The notes under the pieces: model-generated
What the model was told of the DNA's origin: nothing
Databases searched by the model: none
Seen by the model: only the letters and a program-made list of their open reading frames with translations
Source of the DNA: Cupriavidus sp. U2
GTDB lineage: Bacteria; Pseudomonadota; Gammaproteobacteria; Burkholderiales; Burkholderiaceae
Length of the DNA: 63,261 bases
Reading direction: 5' to 3'
Assembly (NCBI RefSeq): GCF_009663685.2
Contig: NZ_RCOG02000010.1
Location: 29,136 to 92,396, forward strand
Part shown: piece by piece, positions 47,352 to 57,281 of the stretch
Layout of the letters: the number at the start of each line of letters is the position of its first letter
Position numbering within the stretch: the stretch's first letter is position 1
Translations under genes and position numbers: made by a program

Positions 47352-48235
47352 CGCGCAAAGGCATCATTCTCGCCGGAGGCTCCGGCACCCGGCTCTATCC
47401 CGTCACGCACTGTGTCTCCAAGCAGCTGCTGCCGGTCTATGACAAGCCGATGATCTACTATCCGCTCTCCACGCTGATGGTGGCCGGCATCCGCGACGTG
47501 CTGGTCATCTCCACGCCGCAGGACACTTCGCGCTTTGCAGCCTTGCTCGGCGACGGCCGGCAGTGGGGGCTGAACCTGCAGTACGCGGAGCAGCCGTCGC
47601 CAGACGGCCTGGCACAGGCATTCCTCATCGGCCGCGACTTTGTGGGGCGCGATCCCTCGGCGCTGATCCTGGGCGACAACATCTACTATGGGCATGACCT
47701 GGCGCGCATGCTCGCTCGCTCCAGCCGTCGCGAGGACGGCGCCACCGTGTTCGCGTATCACGTGCACGACCCCGAACGATATGGCGTGGTGGAATTCGAC
47801 GAAGACTTTCGCGCGCTGTCCATCGAGGAGAAGCCGGCGCAGCCGCGATCGAACTATGCTGTGACGGGGCTTTACTTCTATGACAACCGTGTTTGCGATA
47901 TTGCCGCCGACATCCGACCGTCGGCCCGTGGTGAACTGGAAATCACCGAAGTCAACGCCCGTTATCTGGAGGCCGGCAAGCTGGCCGTCGACATCATGGG
48001 GCGCGGCTTCGCGTGGTTCGATACCGGCACGCACGACTCGCTGATCGATGCCGCGCAGATGGTGGCGACCCTGCAGAAACGGCAGGGCTTGATGGTGGCG
48101 TGTCCCGAGGAAATTGCCTACCGGCGTCGCTGGATCGACGAGGAGCAGGTCGCGCGGCTGGCCGCGCCGTTGGGCAAGAGCCATTACGGCAAGTATCTGC
48201 AGCGGCTGCTGGCGGAATCGCCGCGCGTCAGGTGA
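47348..48235 (+). CDS. rfbA: Glucose-1-phosphate thymidylyltransferase
   Basis: First step of dTDP-L-rhamnose synthesis, 295 residues from the ATG at 47348. Motifs are [38 protein letters not shown] and [17 protein letters not shown]. It is the last gene of the rightward operon, translationally coupled to wzx. The other rfb genes lie on the opposite strand 15 kb away, an unusual split. A perfect hairpin follows the stop. Confidence 0.95.
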   Translation: MTRKGIILAGGSGTRLYPVTHCVSKQLLPVYDKPMIYYPLSTLMVAGIRDVLVISTPQDTSRFAALLGDGRQWGLNLQYAEQPSPDGLAQAFLIGRDFVGRDPSALILGDNIYYGHDLARMLARSSRREDGATVFAYHVHDPERYGVVEFDEDFRALSIEEKPAQPRSNYAVTGLYFYDNRVCDIAADIRPSARGELEITEVNARYLEAGKLAVDIMGRGFAWFDTGTHDSLIDAAQMVATLQKRQGLMVACPEEIAYRRRWIDEEQVARLAAPLGKSHYGKYLQRLLAESPRVR

Positions 48236-48270
48236 GCGGGCATGGGCAGCCTGTGTCGAAACGGTGTGCG

Positions 48271-48296
48271 CTGCCAGGCCCGCACGGGCCTGGCAG
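48271..48296. terminator. Perfect 12-bp stem between convergent genes
   Basis: CTGCCAGGCCCG and CGGGCCTGGCAG are separated by CA. It lies 35 bp after rfbA and 3 bp beyond the stop of the convergent beta-helix gene, so it probably ends transcription from both sides. No long U-run follows. Confidence 0.65.
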
Positions 48297-48299
48297 GTA

Positions 48300-49568
48300 T
48301 TACCGCGCGCGCCGCAGATAAGTTCGCACCTGAGGGAGGCGGTTCGCGTCCGCGCCGGCGGCCTGGATCGATACCGCGCCGGAGCATCCTGACGGTGGGG
48401 GCAGCGGTGCGCCATCGAGCGTATTGGTGCCGCAGGTGAACTGATCCGCCGTGCAATTGCGATACTGCAGCGCGATGGCCGCGCCGCCGATGGCCGCGAA
48501 GCGGTTGTTGGTGATGTCGGCCTGGCAGATATTGCCCTGCGCGCGATAGCCGTCAAAGCGTGTGCGCGTGACCTGGTTGCCCGTCACCTGCACGCGCGTC
48601 ACGCTGCCGCTGCCGGTATTGATGTCGATGGCGGCATGCCCCGTTGCCAAGCGGTTGTTGCCGGGCGCCGTGGCGTTCTGGTCATCGGCTATCGTGTTGC
48701 TGGCGATCAGCACATTGCTCACGTCTGCGGTGCGATAGCCGTCTTCCTGTGCGACCATCACTGCGGCCGCCTTCTGCACGCCTTCGATCCAGTTGCCGGC
48801 GATGGTGACATCGGCACCCCCGACGACGGCCACGCCGCGCCCCCAGGCATTGCCAGCCAGGTAGTTGCTTGTGACGTAGATGTTCCGGGTCTGCGCGTTG
48901 TCGCGCTGGTAGCTGACGATGCCCACCATGTCGTCGCCGGTGGCCGTGACGGACGAATCCTGCACGAGCACGTCCTGCGAGCCGCCCGTGATATGGATGC
49001 CATCGGCCAGCGTGCCACTGACCTTGTCGCCAACAAGGGCGATACCCACACCGCGCGACACGAAGATGCCGGCACTGGCGCCGCCTTCGATGGTTACGTC
49101 CAGCACCTGTATGCCTGTGCCATCGACAATCACCTTGGCCGACGTGGCGGATTCGAGCCGCTGCGAGCCTGTGCCCTTGAGCGTCACGCCTACCAGCGTC
49201 GAGTTCGCCCCGGTGATCTGGATGGCCTGCTGGTCCGGATTCGACGCAACCAGCGTGGCGTCGTAGCCCGATACCGCGACCTGTTCGCGGCGCACCGCCA
49301 GCACGCGGCCGACCAGATAGCTGCCGGGTGCGAGCACCAGCCGTTGTCCCGGCTGGAGGTTGTCGAGCGCGGCCTGCAGGACATCGGCCTGGTCGACGCC
49401 GATGGCGCCTGGCTGCACGATCACATCAGCCGGCGCGCCAGTCGCGGGGGATACCGGCATCGACATTTGCGGCCATTGCGCCAGGAGCGCGATCCCGCCG
49501 GCGACTCCGACGACGATTGCGGCCGCAATGCCGAGCCGGCGGCGCCTGGGGCGGCTGCCGGGCTTCAT
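48300..49568 (-). CDS. Membrane-anchored right-handed beta-helix protein
   Basis: About 422 residues from the ATG at 49568. A basic N-terminus (RPRRRR) and one hydrophobic helix (LGIAAAIVVGVAGGIALLA) should anchor it, with the rest in the periplasm. Repeated short strands rich in N, G, V and I (for example DVTIAGNWIEGV) give the pectate-lyase-like beta-helix pattern (PbH1 repeats). Such proteins are often polysaccharide lyases or C5-epimerases. It converges on the exopolysaccharide operon and may trim or modify the polymer; no catalytic motif is recognised. Confidence 0.75.
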   Translation of the reverse strand: MKPGSRPRRRRLGIAAAIVVGVAGGIALLAQWPQMSMPVSPATGAPADVIVQPGAIGVDQADVLQAALDNLQPGQRLVLAPGSYLVGRVLAVRREQVAVSGYDATLVASNPDQQAIQITGANSTLVGVTLKGTGSQRLESATSAKVIVDGTGIQVLDVTIEGGASAGIFVSRGVGIALVGDKVSGTLADGIHITGGSQDVLVQDSSVTATGDDMVGIVSYQRDNAQTRNIYVTSNYLAGNAWGRGVAVVGGADVTIAGNWIEGVQKAAAVMVAQEDGYRTADVSNVLIASNTIADDQNATAPGNNRLATGHAAIDINTGSGSVTRVQVTGNQVTRTRFDGYRAQGNICQADITNNRFAAIGGAAIALQYRNCTADQFTCGTNTLDGAPLPPPSGCSGAVSIQAAGADANRLPQVRTYLRRAR

Positions 49569-49881
49569 CCGCGGCCACCCGCCGTGGCCACTACCGCATG
49601 GGTGACCGCTTCGCAATGATGTTTCATCGTTGCTACCTTTTGCGTGCCCCGGGGCGTTGTGCTGCCGGGGTTCAGCGCAGCATACCGGCCTGCCGCGGCG
49701 CGCAGGTGGTGAGACAGGCGCCCGAAAGCATGTTGTCGGAAAAGGGCGATAGGTTGGCGGAAACGCAAGACGGCACCTGATCCGTCAGAGACGATTGCCC
49801 CTGCAGTGGATAGGGTTCACGGGCGAGTCGATCAACGGAGCGGTGGTCTGGCAGCAAATCGCCCGGGAGAAGGTGAACGTA
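49569..49881. other. Intergenic region, nothing recognised
   Basis: About 313 bp between the beta-helix gene start and the hybrid kinase stop. No gene or clear repeat was found; it must contain the beta-helix promoter. Confidence 0.4.
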
Positions 49882-52800
49882 TTACTCTGCGGCGGCGCCT
49901 TGCAATCGCGTGATAGCGGTGTCGCGCTCACGTAGCTCTTCCATTGCCTGTTGTCGCTCGATCAGGTCGGCGGCTTGTCGCGCAAGGAGGTCAAGGTATC
50001 GCAGTTCGCGATCTCCGGGGCGATAGTGACGTCGCCAGTGCGTGGAAAACATGCCGATCGGCCGTCCGCGTCGAGTGACCAATGGCGTGGATTGCGCGGA
50101 GAGCAGCCCGCCCCGCAGGTGAATGCCGTTGGAATCGTGGACATCCGGTCCATCAGGATTATCGAAATCAAGGAAGACCCGCTTGCCGCGCGCCAACGCA
50201 ATGCCGCAGGGGGTGCTGGACCCGGCGGGCACGCGCATGAAGTGGTGCGCCACCCCTTCCAGATTGCGCTGCGCCAGGATCACGAGTTCGCCGGTGCTTT
50301 CGTCCAGTATCTGGACCGTACCCGCGTCTGCCTGCATCAAGGCGATGGCCGTGTCGAGGATGTCGAGGTAAAGCGAGTGCATCTCGCTTTCGCCATCGGG
50401 TTGGCTGCTCACGCGATGCAGCAGCAGCGTGTCGCGCAGGTCGGCGGCCAGGGCGGCCTCGCTGGCGGCCAGCGCAGCAGTTCGTTCGGCAACGCGACGT
50501 TCCAGCTCTTCGTTCATGGTCTGAAGCGCTCGTTCGGCGCGCTTGCGGTCTGTGACGTCGAGAAACGCGCTCACGGCTCCCATCAGTCGTCCATCCGCGT
50601 CGTGCAGTGGGCGGATGTTGACGAGGATGTCGCGTCGGCTGCTCCCGTCTGGCCGGACGATAACCAGCTCTTCATCCATCACAACTTTGCCGCTTTGCAG
50701 CACTCTGGCCATCGGCGCGGCCTCTGGCTCGACAATGCTCCCGTCCGGATGCAGAACATGAGGTCCGCCGCGCAGCGCCCATTCGCGGTCCTGGACCGGG
50801 GGCTCGGCACCCCATAACTCGATAGCCCTCCGGTTGACCACCTCGAAGCGGCCGTCCTGGTCGCACGCATAGACCGCCACCGGCATCAGCGTCAGCAGTT
50901 CTCGCACGCGCTCCTCGCCATGACGACGGATGCGTGCCAACTCCAGTTGCGCGCCGACACGCGCGACGAGCTCTCGGGATGCGAATGGCTTGGCAATATA
51001 GTCGTCGGCGCCGGCCAGCAGGCCTTCGATCGCTGCCTCCTCGTGCGCGCGCGCAGTGACCAGAATCACCGGCGTGGCTTTGAGCTCGTTGTCCGCGCGC
51101 AGCAGGCGCAGCAGCCCGAAACCGTCCAGACCCGGCATCATGACGTCGGTGAGCACGAGATCCGGCCGATGACGTCGTGCAAGCGCCAAAGCGGCTTCTC
51201 CATCGTTCGTCGCCAGCACTTTCCAATGCATGCCGAGCATGCGGGTCAGGTAATCGCGCATGTCGGCGTTGTCATCGACCACCAGGACGCAGGAATCGGG
51301 AGCGCGTCCTGGCTGACTGGGGCGCGCAGGTCCCAGGACACCCTCGACGACATCTGTCGGCGCCGGTGTTATCGTTGGACCGCCTTGCGTCCACTGGTCC
51401 GCCTCGGCGGCAAGCTGTTTCGCGATACTCCGCGCAAGGGATCGTGTTCCAGACGCTTGGGGCGACTCCGGCCGATAGTGCCGATGGATCCAGAGGGTAA
51501 ATGTGCTGCCTTGCCCCGGGGCGCTGCGCGCCCGTACCCGTCCATGGTGCAGGCGAACCAGCTCGTACACCATTGCCAGGCCGATGCCAGCGCCTTCGTC
51601 GGTTCTGGAGCGCACGTCGCGCACCCGATGAAATCTCAGGAAGATATTGGACAGCTCTTCTTCGGGGATGCCGACCCCGGTGTCCGACACGGTGAGCTCT
51701 ACGTGCTGATCGATGGCGGCCAGGCGCACCGAGATGCTGCCTTCGAAGGTATGTTTCAAGGCGTTGGACAGCAGGTTTGAAACAATCTGCTCCCACATCT
51801 GGCGATCGACGGAAACGAACGCGGGCAAGGGAGGGCAATCGACGTGAAGCGAGAGCCCTACACGTTCTGCCGCGCTGCGGAAGAGGCTGGCCACATCACG
51901 GGTCAATGCCGCCAGATCGAGGAGTTCGAACTGTGCGCGTAGCCGCCCCGCTTCGATTTTCGAAAAATCGAGCAGCGTATCCACCAGGTTCAACAGCCGC
52001 TTTGCGTTGCGCGCGGCGACTTCCAGCTCGCCTTGCAGATCGGCTTCGACGTTCGCGCGCAGCTGCATGTCTTCGAGCGGGGCAAGAATCAGCGTTAGCG
52101 GCGTTCGAAACTCGTGGCTCACGTTGGAGAAGAACTCGGTTTTGGTTCGATCGAGTTCGGCGAGTTGCTCGAGCCTATCCCGTGCAGACTCCCGCAGCCG
52201 CGCATCGGTCAAGCTGGCACCCAGCTGTTGCGCCAATTGCTCTGTGAATTCCTGGTATAGGCGATCGAAATCGAGTCGCGGACTCAGACCCAATACCAGA
52301 ACGGCGCCTGCGGGGTCGTTTTCCAGGCGTACCGGAAGCAGAAGGGCGCTTGTCGGCGGCTCGGGCCAAGGGCCAGCATGGAAGGCGCGGAGGCGGGAGG
52401 CGAGATCGATCACGCTGAGTGCTTCGCAATGTCTGGCCACTCGTCCGAGTGGCCAGACTGTGGACGTCGAATGCAGCTCGACCGAGTATGGCGCAGCAGG
52501 AGATCCGGCGAGAACGCCCGCGGCAGCACACAGGCTACATCGCTGCCGTGCTTCATCTACCCGGTAGATGAGCACGAACGGCAAGTCCTTCGCCTGCTCC
52601 GCGAGTGCCTGCTCGGCGAGCCGGCAGGCATCGGTCACGGTTGCTGCGCCCGACGTGGCCGAGGTCAATGCCCGCAACGCAATGAGTCTGCGCTCCAGGA
52701 GCACCCGCTCCGTCGTCTCGGCCGCGATGGTCATCACCCCGCGCACGATCCCGGCTTCGTCCGTGAGAGGGCTACACGACCAGGTGAAGTAGGCTTCCTC

Positions 52801-53772
52801 GGGATGGCCGTTGCGCGCCAGTTCGAGCTGCCTGTCCTGGGTGAAGCTCGTGTGAGATGTCTCGCACACCTCCCGATAGACGCTTGCGAGGCCGGGCCAG
52901 TGTTCCTGCCAGGTGACGTGCGACGGCGCCCCGGCTGCGTCCGGATGCTTGCTGCCCAGCACGCCGATCCAGGCATCGTTGTAGAACTGGATAAATGATG
53001 GACCCCAGGCAATGCAGGTCGCGAACCCGCTGCCGAGCATGCTGGACAGGGCCGCTTTTAGCGCAGTGGGCCAGGACATCACGCGCCCCATCACGCTTTC
53101 ATCCCAGTTGATACTATGCAAGACCGCGCGCGCAGCCCCCGGCCCGGCAAAGAGAACGTCGCGCGCCTCCTGCTCATTGCGAGGGTGCGGAAACCGTCCG
53201 CCGGCCACGATGCGGGCGATTGTCGGGCCGATGTCGCACAGCGGCAGCACAAGATCCACTGCGCCGGCCTGGACGGCCGCGCGCGGCATGTCAGGATGGT
53301 CTGCGGTGTCTTCACTCTGTGCGATCACGGCGCCACCTGCGGCTCGCACCGCCGCGGCACCGGCGGCACCGTCGTTGCCCATGCCGGTCAAGACCACTGC
53401 CATGCCTCGCTCGCCAAAACTCTCGGCAAGCGAATGCAGAAGCGCGTCTAGCGCGTGATCGAGTGGAGAGACGTTGGTGCGTCGCAGCGCGCAGGTCCGA
53501 TCGGGATTCACCTCGAGGGCTGTTCTTGGCGGCGCGACGTGGATACGCCCTGGCTGAAGGAGCATGCCCTCGGTGGCCCAGACTACCTGCAATGCGGTGC
53601 GCCTTGACAGGATTCGGGCGAGATCGCTTGCACTTCCCAGATGCTGCCCCACCACAACGGCAACCGGAAAGTCGGGTGCGAGGTCGCCGACGACGGTAGA
53701 GATTGCGGGAAGGCCGCCGGCCGATGCCACGAGGCAAAGGACATCGAAGGTCGATGGGTGCTCGGCGTTCAT
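49882..53772 (-). CDS. Hybrid histidine kinase with N-terminal CheB methylesterase domain
   Basis: About 1296 residues from the ATG at 53772 (GGAG nine bases upstream). Domain order: CheB methylesterase (1-195; S17 in ASAGG, H44 in GQHLG, D134 in TGMGNDG, so the triad is intact); PAS (about 230-360); GAF (about 375-530); HisKA with H553 in SNVSHEFRTPLT; HATPase (DTGVGIP, GAGIGLAMV); receiver with D876 in LTDVMMPGLDG; a second PAS (about 965-1090); coiled coil; a C-terminal GAF (about 1150-1280). No membrane helix is seen, so it is cytoplasmic. There is no CheR domain and no partner gene nearby. Signal and output are unknown. Confidence 0.88.
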   Translation of the reverse strand: MNAEHPSTFDVLCLVASAGGLPAISTVVGDLAPDFPVAVVVGQHLGSASDLARILSRRTALQVVWATEGMLLQPGRIHVAPPRTALEVNPDRTCALRRTNVSPLDHALDALLHSLAESFGERGMAVVLTGMGNDGAAGAAAVRAAGGAVIAQSEDTADHPDMPRAAVQAGAVDLVLPLCDIGPTIARIVAGGRFPHPRNEQEARDVLFAGPGAARAVLHSINWDESVMGRVMSWPTALKAALSSMLGSGFATCIAWGPSFIQFYNDAWIGVLGSKHPDAAGAPSHVTWQEHWPGLASVYREVCETSHTSFTQDRQLELARNGHPEEAYFTWSCSPLTDEAGIVRGVMTIAAETTERVLLERRLIALRALTSATSGAATVTDACRLAEQALAEQAKDLPFVLIYRVDEARQRCSLCAAAGVLAGSPAAPYSVELHSTSTVWPLGRVARHCEALSVIDLASRLRAFHAGPWPEPPTSALLLPVRLENDPAGAVLVLGLSPRLDFDRLYQEFTEQLAQQLGASLTDARLRESARDRLEQLAELDRTKTEFFSNVSHEFRTPLTLILAPLEDMQLRANVEADLQGELEVAARNAKRLLNLVDTLLDFSKIEAGRLRAQFELLDLAALTRDVASLFRSAAERVGLSLHVDCPPLPAFVSVDRQMWEQIVSNLLSNALKHTFEGSISVRLAAIDQHVELTVSDTGVGIPEEELSNIFLRFHRVRDVRSRTDEGAGIGLAMVYELVRLHHGRVRARSAPGQGSTFTLWIHRHYRPESPQASGTRSLARSIAKQLAAEADQWTQGGPTITPAPTDVVEGVLGPARPSQPGRAPDSCVLVVDDNADMRDYLTRMLGMHWKVLATNDGEAALALARRHRPDLVLTDVMMPGLDGFGLLRLLRADNELKATPVILVTARAHEEAAIEGLLAGADDYIAKPFASRELVARVGAQLELARIRRHGEERVRELLTLMPVAVYACDQDGRFEVVNRRAIELWGAEPPVQDREWALRGGPHVLHPDGSIVEPEAAPMARVLQSGKVVMDEELVIVRPDGSSRRDILVNIRPLHDADGRLMGAVSAFLDVTDRKRAERALQTMNEELERRVAERTAALAASEAALAADLRDTLLLHRVSSQPDGESEMHSLYLDILDTAIALMQADAGTVQILDESTGELVILAQRNLEGVAHHFMRVPAGSSTPCGIALARGKRVFLDFDNPDGPDVHDSNGIHLRGGLLSAQSTPLVTRRGRPIGMFSTHWRRHYRPGDRELRYLDLLARQAADLIERQQAMEELRERDTAITRLQGAAAE

Positions 53773-54028
53773 GGGCGGTGGCTCCATGTGACGTGACCAT
53801 CTGAAATGGTGCGCCTACGCAAGCGCCGTGTCCAGATTTGCCTCTCATCCCGGGAAATGTGCGGTGCGATGAACGCGTGACAGCGGAAAGGTGGCGAAAC
53901 GGGGATCACAGGGCACGCTCCCATGATCTTCAGGGCGGATGCGTGTTCACATGCTCGGGGAGGCAATGAACACGTAGTGAATGGAGCGACGATGGATCAT
54001 GCGGCAAGCGCGTGCCGTGAATCCTGCT

Positions 54029-54400
54029 CTATTCAGACCCGTCCTCCAGGCCTTGCGCGCCAGTTGGTATTGACGGCGGCTGGACAGCTTGCCGCTTTCG
54101 GTTGATGTGATAGGGCGTCAGCACTGCATGGGCCACCATGTCGAGGGCGGGGCGCGTATCGCCGTTCTTGTCGGTCCATACCTTCGGTGTCAGTGTGCCA
54201 GACAGGGCAACGGAATCGCCGTCATCCAACGCCAGCAGGGCCGCCCGCGCATTGTCGCCAAACGCGATGACGTTGACGAACAGCGACTCGCCGTCGCCAG
54301 CGGGGGCGAGCACCTTCGTTGTGACATAGGCCTTGCCGCCTTGCCCTTGGCGCTCCGCGGACTTTCCATAGATCCTGCCGCCGATCAGACCATCAATCAT
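54029..54400 (-). CDS. Short single-stranded DNA-binding protein (SSB-like OB fold)
   Basis: A 123-residue product resembling short, phage- or plasmid-type SSB proteins. The pattern GRIYGKSAERQ...YVTTKVLAP...FVNVIAFGDNARAAL..LDDGDSVALSGTLTPK is the OB-fold core. The acidic C-terminal tip of chromosomal SSB (DDDIPF) is absent; the protein ends in GLEDGSE. It lies alone between two signalling genes. Possible function in replication or repair of the replicon. Confidence 0.7.
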   Translation of the reverse strand: MIDGLIGGRIYGKSAERQGQGGKAYVTTKVLAPAGDGESLFVNVIAFGDNARAALLALDDGDSVALSGTLTPKVWTDKNGDTRPALDMVAHAVLTPYHINRKRQAVQPPSIPTGAQGLEDGSE

Positions 54401-54635
54401 TCTTCACCTCTCTATCCCGGGCGACTGCCGCCCAGACTTCGGTTGAACCTTCACCACTCCCCCTGGGCATGTGGCAGTTGTCTACCGCCCCGCCTGCCCC
54501 AAGGTGTGCAGCATCTGAATTTCCGCGGCAGACTACCACGCCACAAACGATGTGGGGTCACGCCATCCCGTGCAGGTCGGGCTCGTCTTCGCTTCGGCAT
54601 GTCGCGGCCGGCCGGCGTCAGACGCGATGGCCGCC

Positions 54636-57281
54636 TCAAGTTACGGCGCTTACGAAGGCCTCGAACGCGCTGGGGTCCACCGGCGGACAGAAATAGTAGC
54701 CTTGCCCGTAGTCACAGCCGGCAGCCAGCAGGATGTCGCGCTGCAACTCGGTCTCGACACCCTCTGCAATCACACTGATGCGCAGGGCATGCGCCATGCT
54801 GATGATGGCGCGGCACAAGGCTACGTCGTCGGGACCCCGCGTCAGCGATCGGATAAAGGACCGGTCGATCTTGATGTAGTCAATGTCGAGGCGCCGCAGG
54901 TACGACAAAGAGGAGTAGCCAGTCCCGAAGTCATCGAGTGCGATCTCGATGCCCGCCGCCTGAAAGCGGAACAGCTGGTCTATGACGCCGGCGCTCTGCT
55001 CCATCACCGAGCCTTCGGTGATCTCGATGACCAGGCTGCCAACCGGCACGTTCATGCGCTCGATCATGCCGGACCAGGATTCCGGCCCGCTCGCGGGCGC
55101 GCAAAACTCCATGGGGGATTTGTTCACCGAAATCTGGAAACCCTTGCTCATGAGCGCCTGCCAGCGTACAAGCTGCTCCAACGCTTCCGCGAGAACCCAG
55201 CGACCAATGTCGATGATGAGGCCGGATTCCTCCGCAACGGCAATGAAATCGGCCGGATGTATTGGTCCGCGTACCGGATGGTTCCAGCGAATCAGGGCCT
55301 CGGCCTTGCAAACCTTGCCCGTGCGCAGATCGACAATGGGCTGGTAGTGCAGCGCAAATTGCCCGGCCGCCAGCGCTGTGCGCAAGTCCTGCGTGATGCG
55401 CAGGCGCTCTCTCTCCGCTTGGAGCAGCGCCTTGGTAAAGACCTTCGAGCGATTGCGGCCCTCCTTCTTGGCCGCAAACATCGCCTGGTCGGCGCACACC
55501 AGCAGCGCCTCGGCGTTGTCCGCGTCCTTGGGGTAGATGGCCACGCCAATGCTGGCCGACACTGCCACCAGCTCGCCCGCCAGCGTGTAAGGGGCTGCGA
55601 TCCGCTCCAGGATCGCCTCGGCAATGCCCGCGGCGACGTCGGTATCGCCAACCGCAGGAAGGATCACCGTGAATTCGTCGCCGGCCAGCCGTGCCACGGT
55701 ATCCGAAGCGCGCACCGATGCCGCGATGCGACGCACGACCTCCAGCAGCAATAGGTCACCCTGGTCGTGGCCGAGGGTATCGTTGACCTCCTTGAATCGA
55801 TCCAGATCGATGAACAAGAGCGCCAGCTCATCGTGGGTGCCGCTTGCGTGTTCGATCTCCTGCCCCAGCCGGTCGAAGAAGAGTCGGCGGTTGGGCAGAT
55901 CCGTGAGCGCGTCGAAATTCGCCTGGTGCCGGATGACATGCTCCGCCTGCCGCTTCTCTGTCATGTCATGGATCAGCGCGACGCGCCGGCGCTCGCCATG
56001 CGCGTGGGCAAGGTAGGTATCCACGGTGAGGTAGGCGGGAAACTCGCTGCCGTCCTTCCGACGGATCGAGATTTCTCCGCTCCATTTGCCCGTGGCTTCC
56101 ACGCTGAGCCGCAAGCGTTCGGCCACCAGCCCGGCCGTATGGTCTGTCCCACCGATGCTATAGCCGGAGCGGCCCTTGATGTCCGCGATGGTATAGCCGG
56201 TGGCGGCGGAAAAAGCCGGATTCACGTCGATGATGGTGCCGTCGAGAGACGTCACCACCATCGCCTCGCTGCTGGACGAATAGACCAGCGACGCCAGCCG
56301 CATTTCTTCGATATGACGCCGTCGCTCCGCCATGGATCGGCGCAGGCTGTAGTACAACAACCCCAGCAGCAGCGTGGAAGCGATGGCACTCGCCAAGGCA
56401 ACGCGCCGATAACGCTCGTAGGGCACCAGCACCAGATCAACCGATTCGCCCACCACGAAGTTCAGCCCAAACTCCGGCATACGGGAGTAGCCGAAGATCC
56501 GCTCCACGCCTTCGGAGCCCGACACCGCTCGAAAGCTGCCAGCCAGCGGCGCGTCGCCGGCGAGGTAGGGTCGGTTGGCGACGGCCCTTGCCAGGGAGCC
56601 TTCCAGCGATGGCACGCGCGCGAGGAGCTGGCCGGAATTCTTGATCACCGATGCCACTTCGCCGTCGACAGTCGTAAAGGTCTGCGCAAAGCTGGCGAAC
56701 TGCTCTGGGCTGACCGAAACCACAATGACGCCATCGAAGTTGCCTGCGCGAAGGATAGGGCGGGTGAACTGGATCGACCATTTGCCCGAGACCTTGCCCT
56801 TCACTGGATCGCTGATGAACAGCATGTCGCGACCGCCGGCGTTCTGATGGACCTGAAAATGCTCGCGCTTGCTCAGATCAACCTTCTCGCCGGCCTGGGG
56901 CGAACCGATGGACGAGTAGACGAGCAACCCATGCTTGTCGATCACCGCCACCTGGAACGACAGGTCTACCACCAGGTTTTCGCGCTCGCGTACCAACTCG
57001 TTGAATCCCGACTGGCCGACGAGCCAGCTGGCGCGCAGGTCGAGAAGAAATTCAGACAGCCGCAGGATGCTGGATTTGGAGTACGCACCGAACGCGCGGG
57101 CCTCCGCCTGGGTGCGCTGGGCGGCGTCATGGAGCAGCCGGTCCCGCTCGGTCACGAGCTGAAACGTTGCGAACGACCATGTTGCGACCAGCCATGCTGC
57201 CGCCCCCAGGTTCAATGGGGAAAGAACTTGGCGCAAGTGCTGCAGCGCCTTGCCATATCGAATGGTCGAGCGTTCTGGCAT
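54636..57281 (-). CDS. Membrane GGDEF/EAL cyclic-di-GMP protein with periplasmic sensor
   Basis: 881 residues from the ATG at 57281; a TTG one codon earlier is less likely. Residues 27-45 and about 295-313 are membrane helices around a dCACHE-like periplasmic sensor. A PAS domain (about 330-450) follows, then GGDEF (about 455-615) with AGDEF at 534-538 in place of GGDEF, then EAL (about 630-880) with intact EAL at 662-664, DDFGTGYSSLSYL, KIDRSFI and AEGVET. The EAL half should be an active phosphodiesterase; the cyclase half may be active or GTP-sensing only. It could regulate the polysaccharide locus, but this is inference. Confidence 0.92.
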   Translation of the reverse strand: MPERSTIRYGKALQHLRQVLSPLNLGAAAWLVATWSFATFQLVTERDRLLHDAAQRTQAEARAFGAYSKSSILRLSEFLLDLRASWLVGQSGFNELVRERENLVVDLSFQVAVIDKHGLLVYSSIGSPQAGEKVDLSKREHFQVHQNAGGRDMLFISDPVKGKVSGKWSIQFTRPILRAGNFDGVIVVSVSPEQFASFAQTFTTVDGEVASVIKNSGQLLARVPSLEGSLARAVANRPYLAGDAPLAGSFRAVSGSEGVERIFGYSRMPEFGLNFVVGESVDLVLVPYERYRRVALASAIASTLLLGLLYYSLRRSMAERRRHIEEMRLASLVYSSSSEAMVVTSLDGTIIDVNPAFSAATGYTIADIKGRSGYSIGGTDHTAGLVAERLRLSVEATGKWSGEISIRRKDGSEFPAYLTVDTYLAHAHGERRRVALIHDMTEKRQAEHVIRHQANFDALTDLPNRRLFFDRLGQEIEHASGTHDELALLFIDLDRFKEVNDTLGHDQGDLLLLEVVRRIAASVRASDTVARLAGDEFTVILPAVGDTDVAAGIAEAILERIAAPYTLAGELVAVSASIGVAIYPKDADNAEALLVCADQAMFAAKKEGRNRSKVFTKALLQAERERLRITQDLRTALAAGQFALHYQPIVDLRTGKVCKAEALIRWNHPVRGPIHPADFIAVAEESGLIIDIGRWVLAEALEQLVRWQALMSKGFQISVNKSPMEFCAPASGPESWSGMIERMNVPVGSLVIEITEGSVMEQSAGVIDQLFRFQAAGIEIALDDFGTGYSSLSYLRRLDIDYIKIDRSFIRSLTRGPDDVALCRAIISMAHALRISVIAEGVETELQRDILLAAGCDYGQGYYFCPPVDPSAFEAFVSAVT

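Noticed and set aside
46370..48235. A single 621-residue protein ending in rfbA
   Set aside because: The first part is an alternative frame of wzx; the true rfbA start is the ATG at 47348, coupled to the wzx stop.
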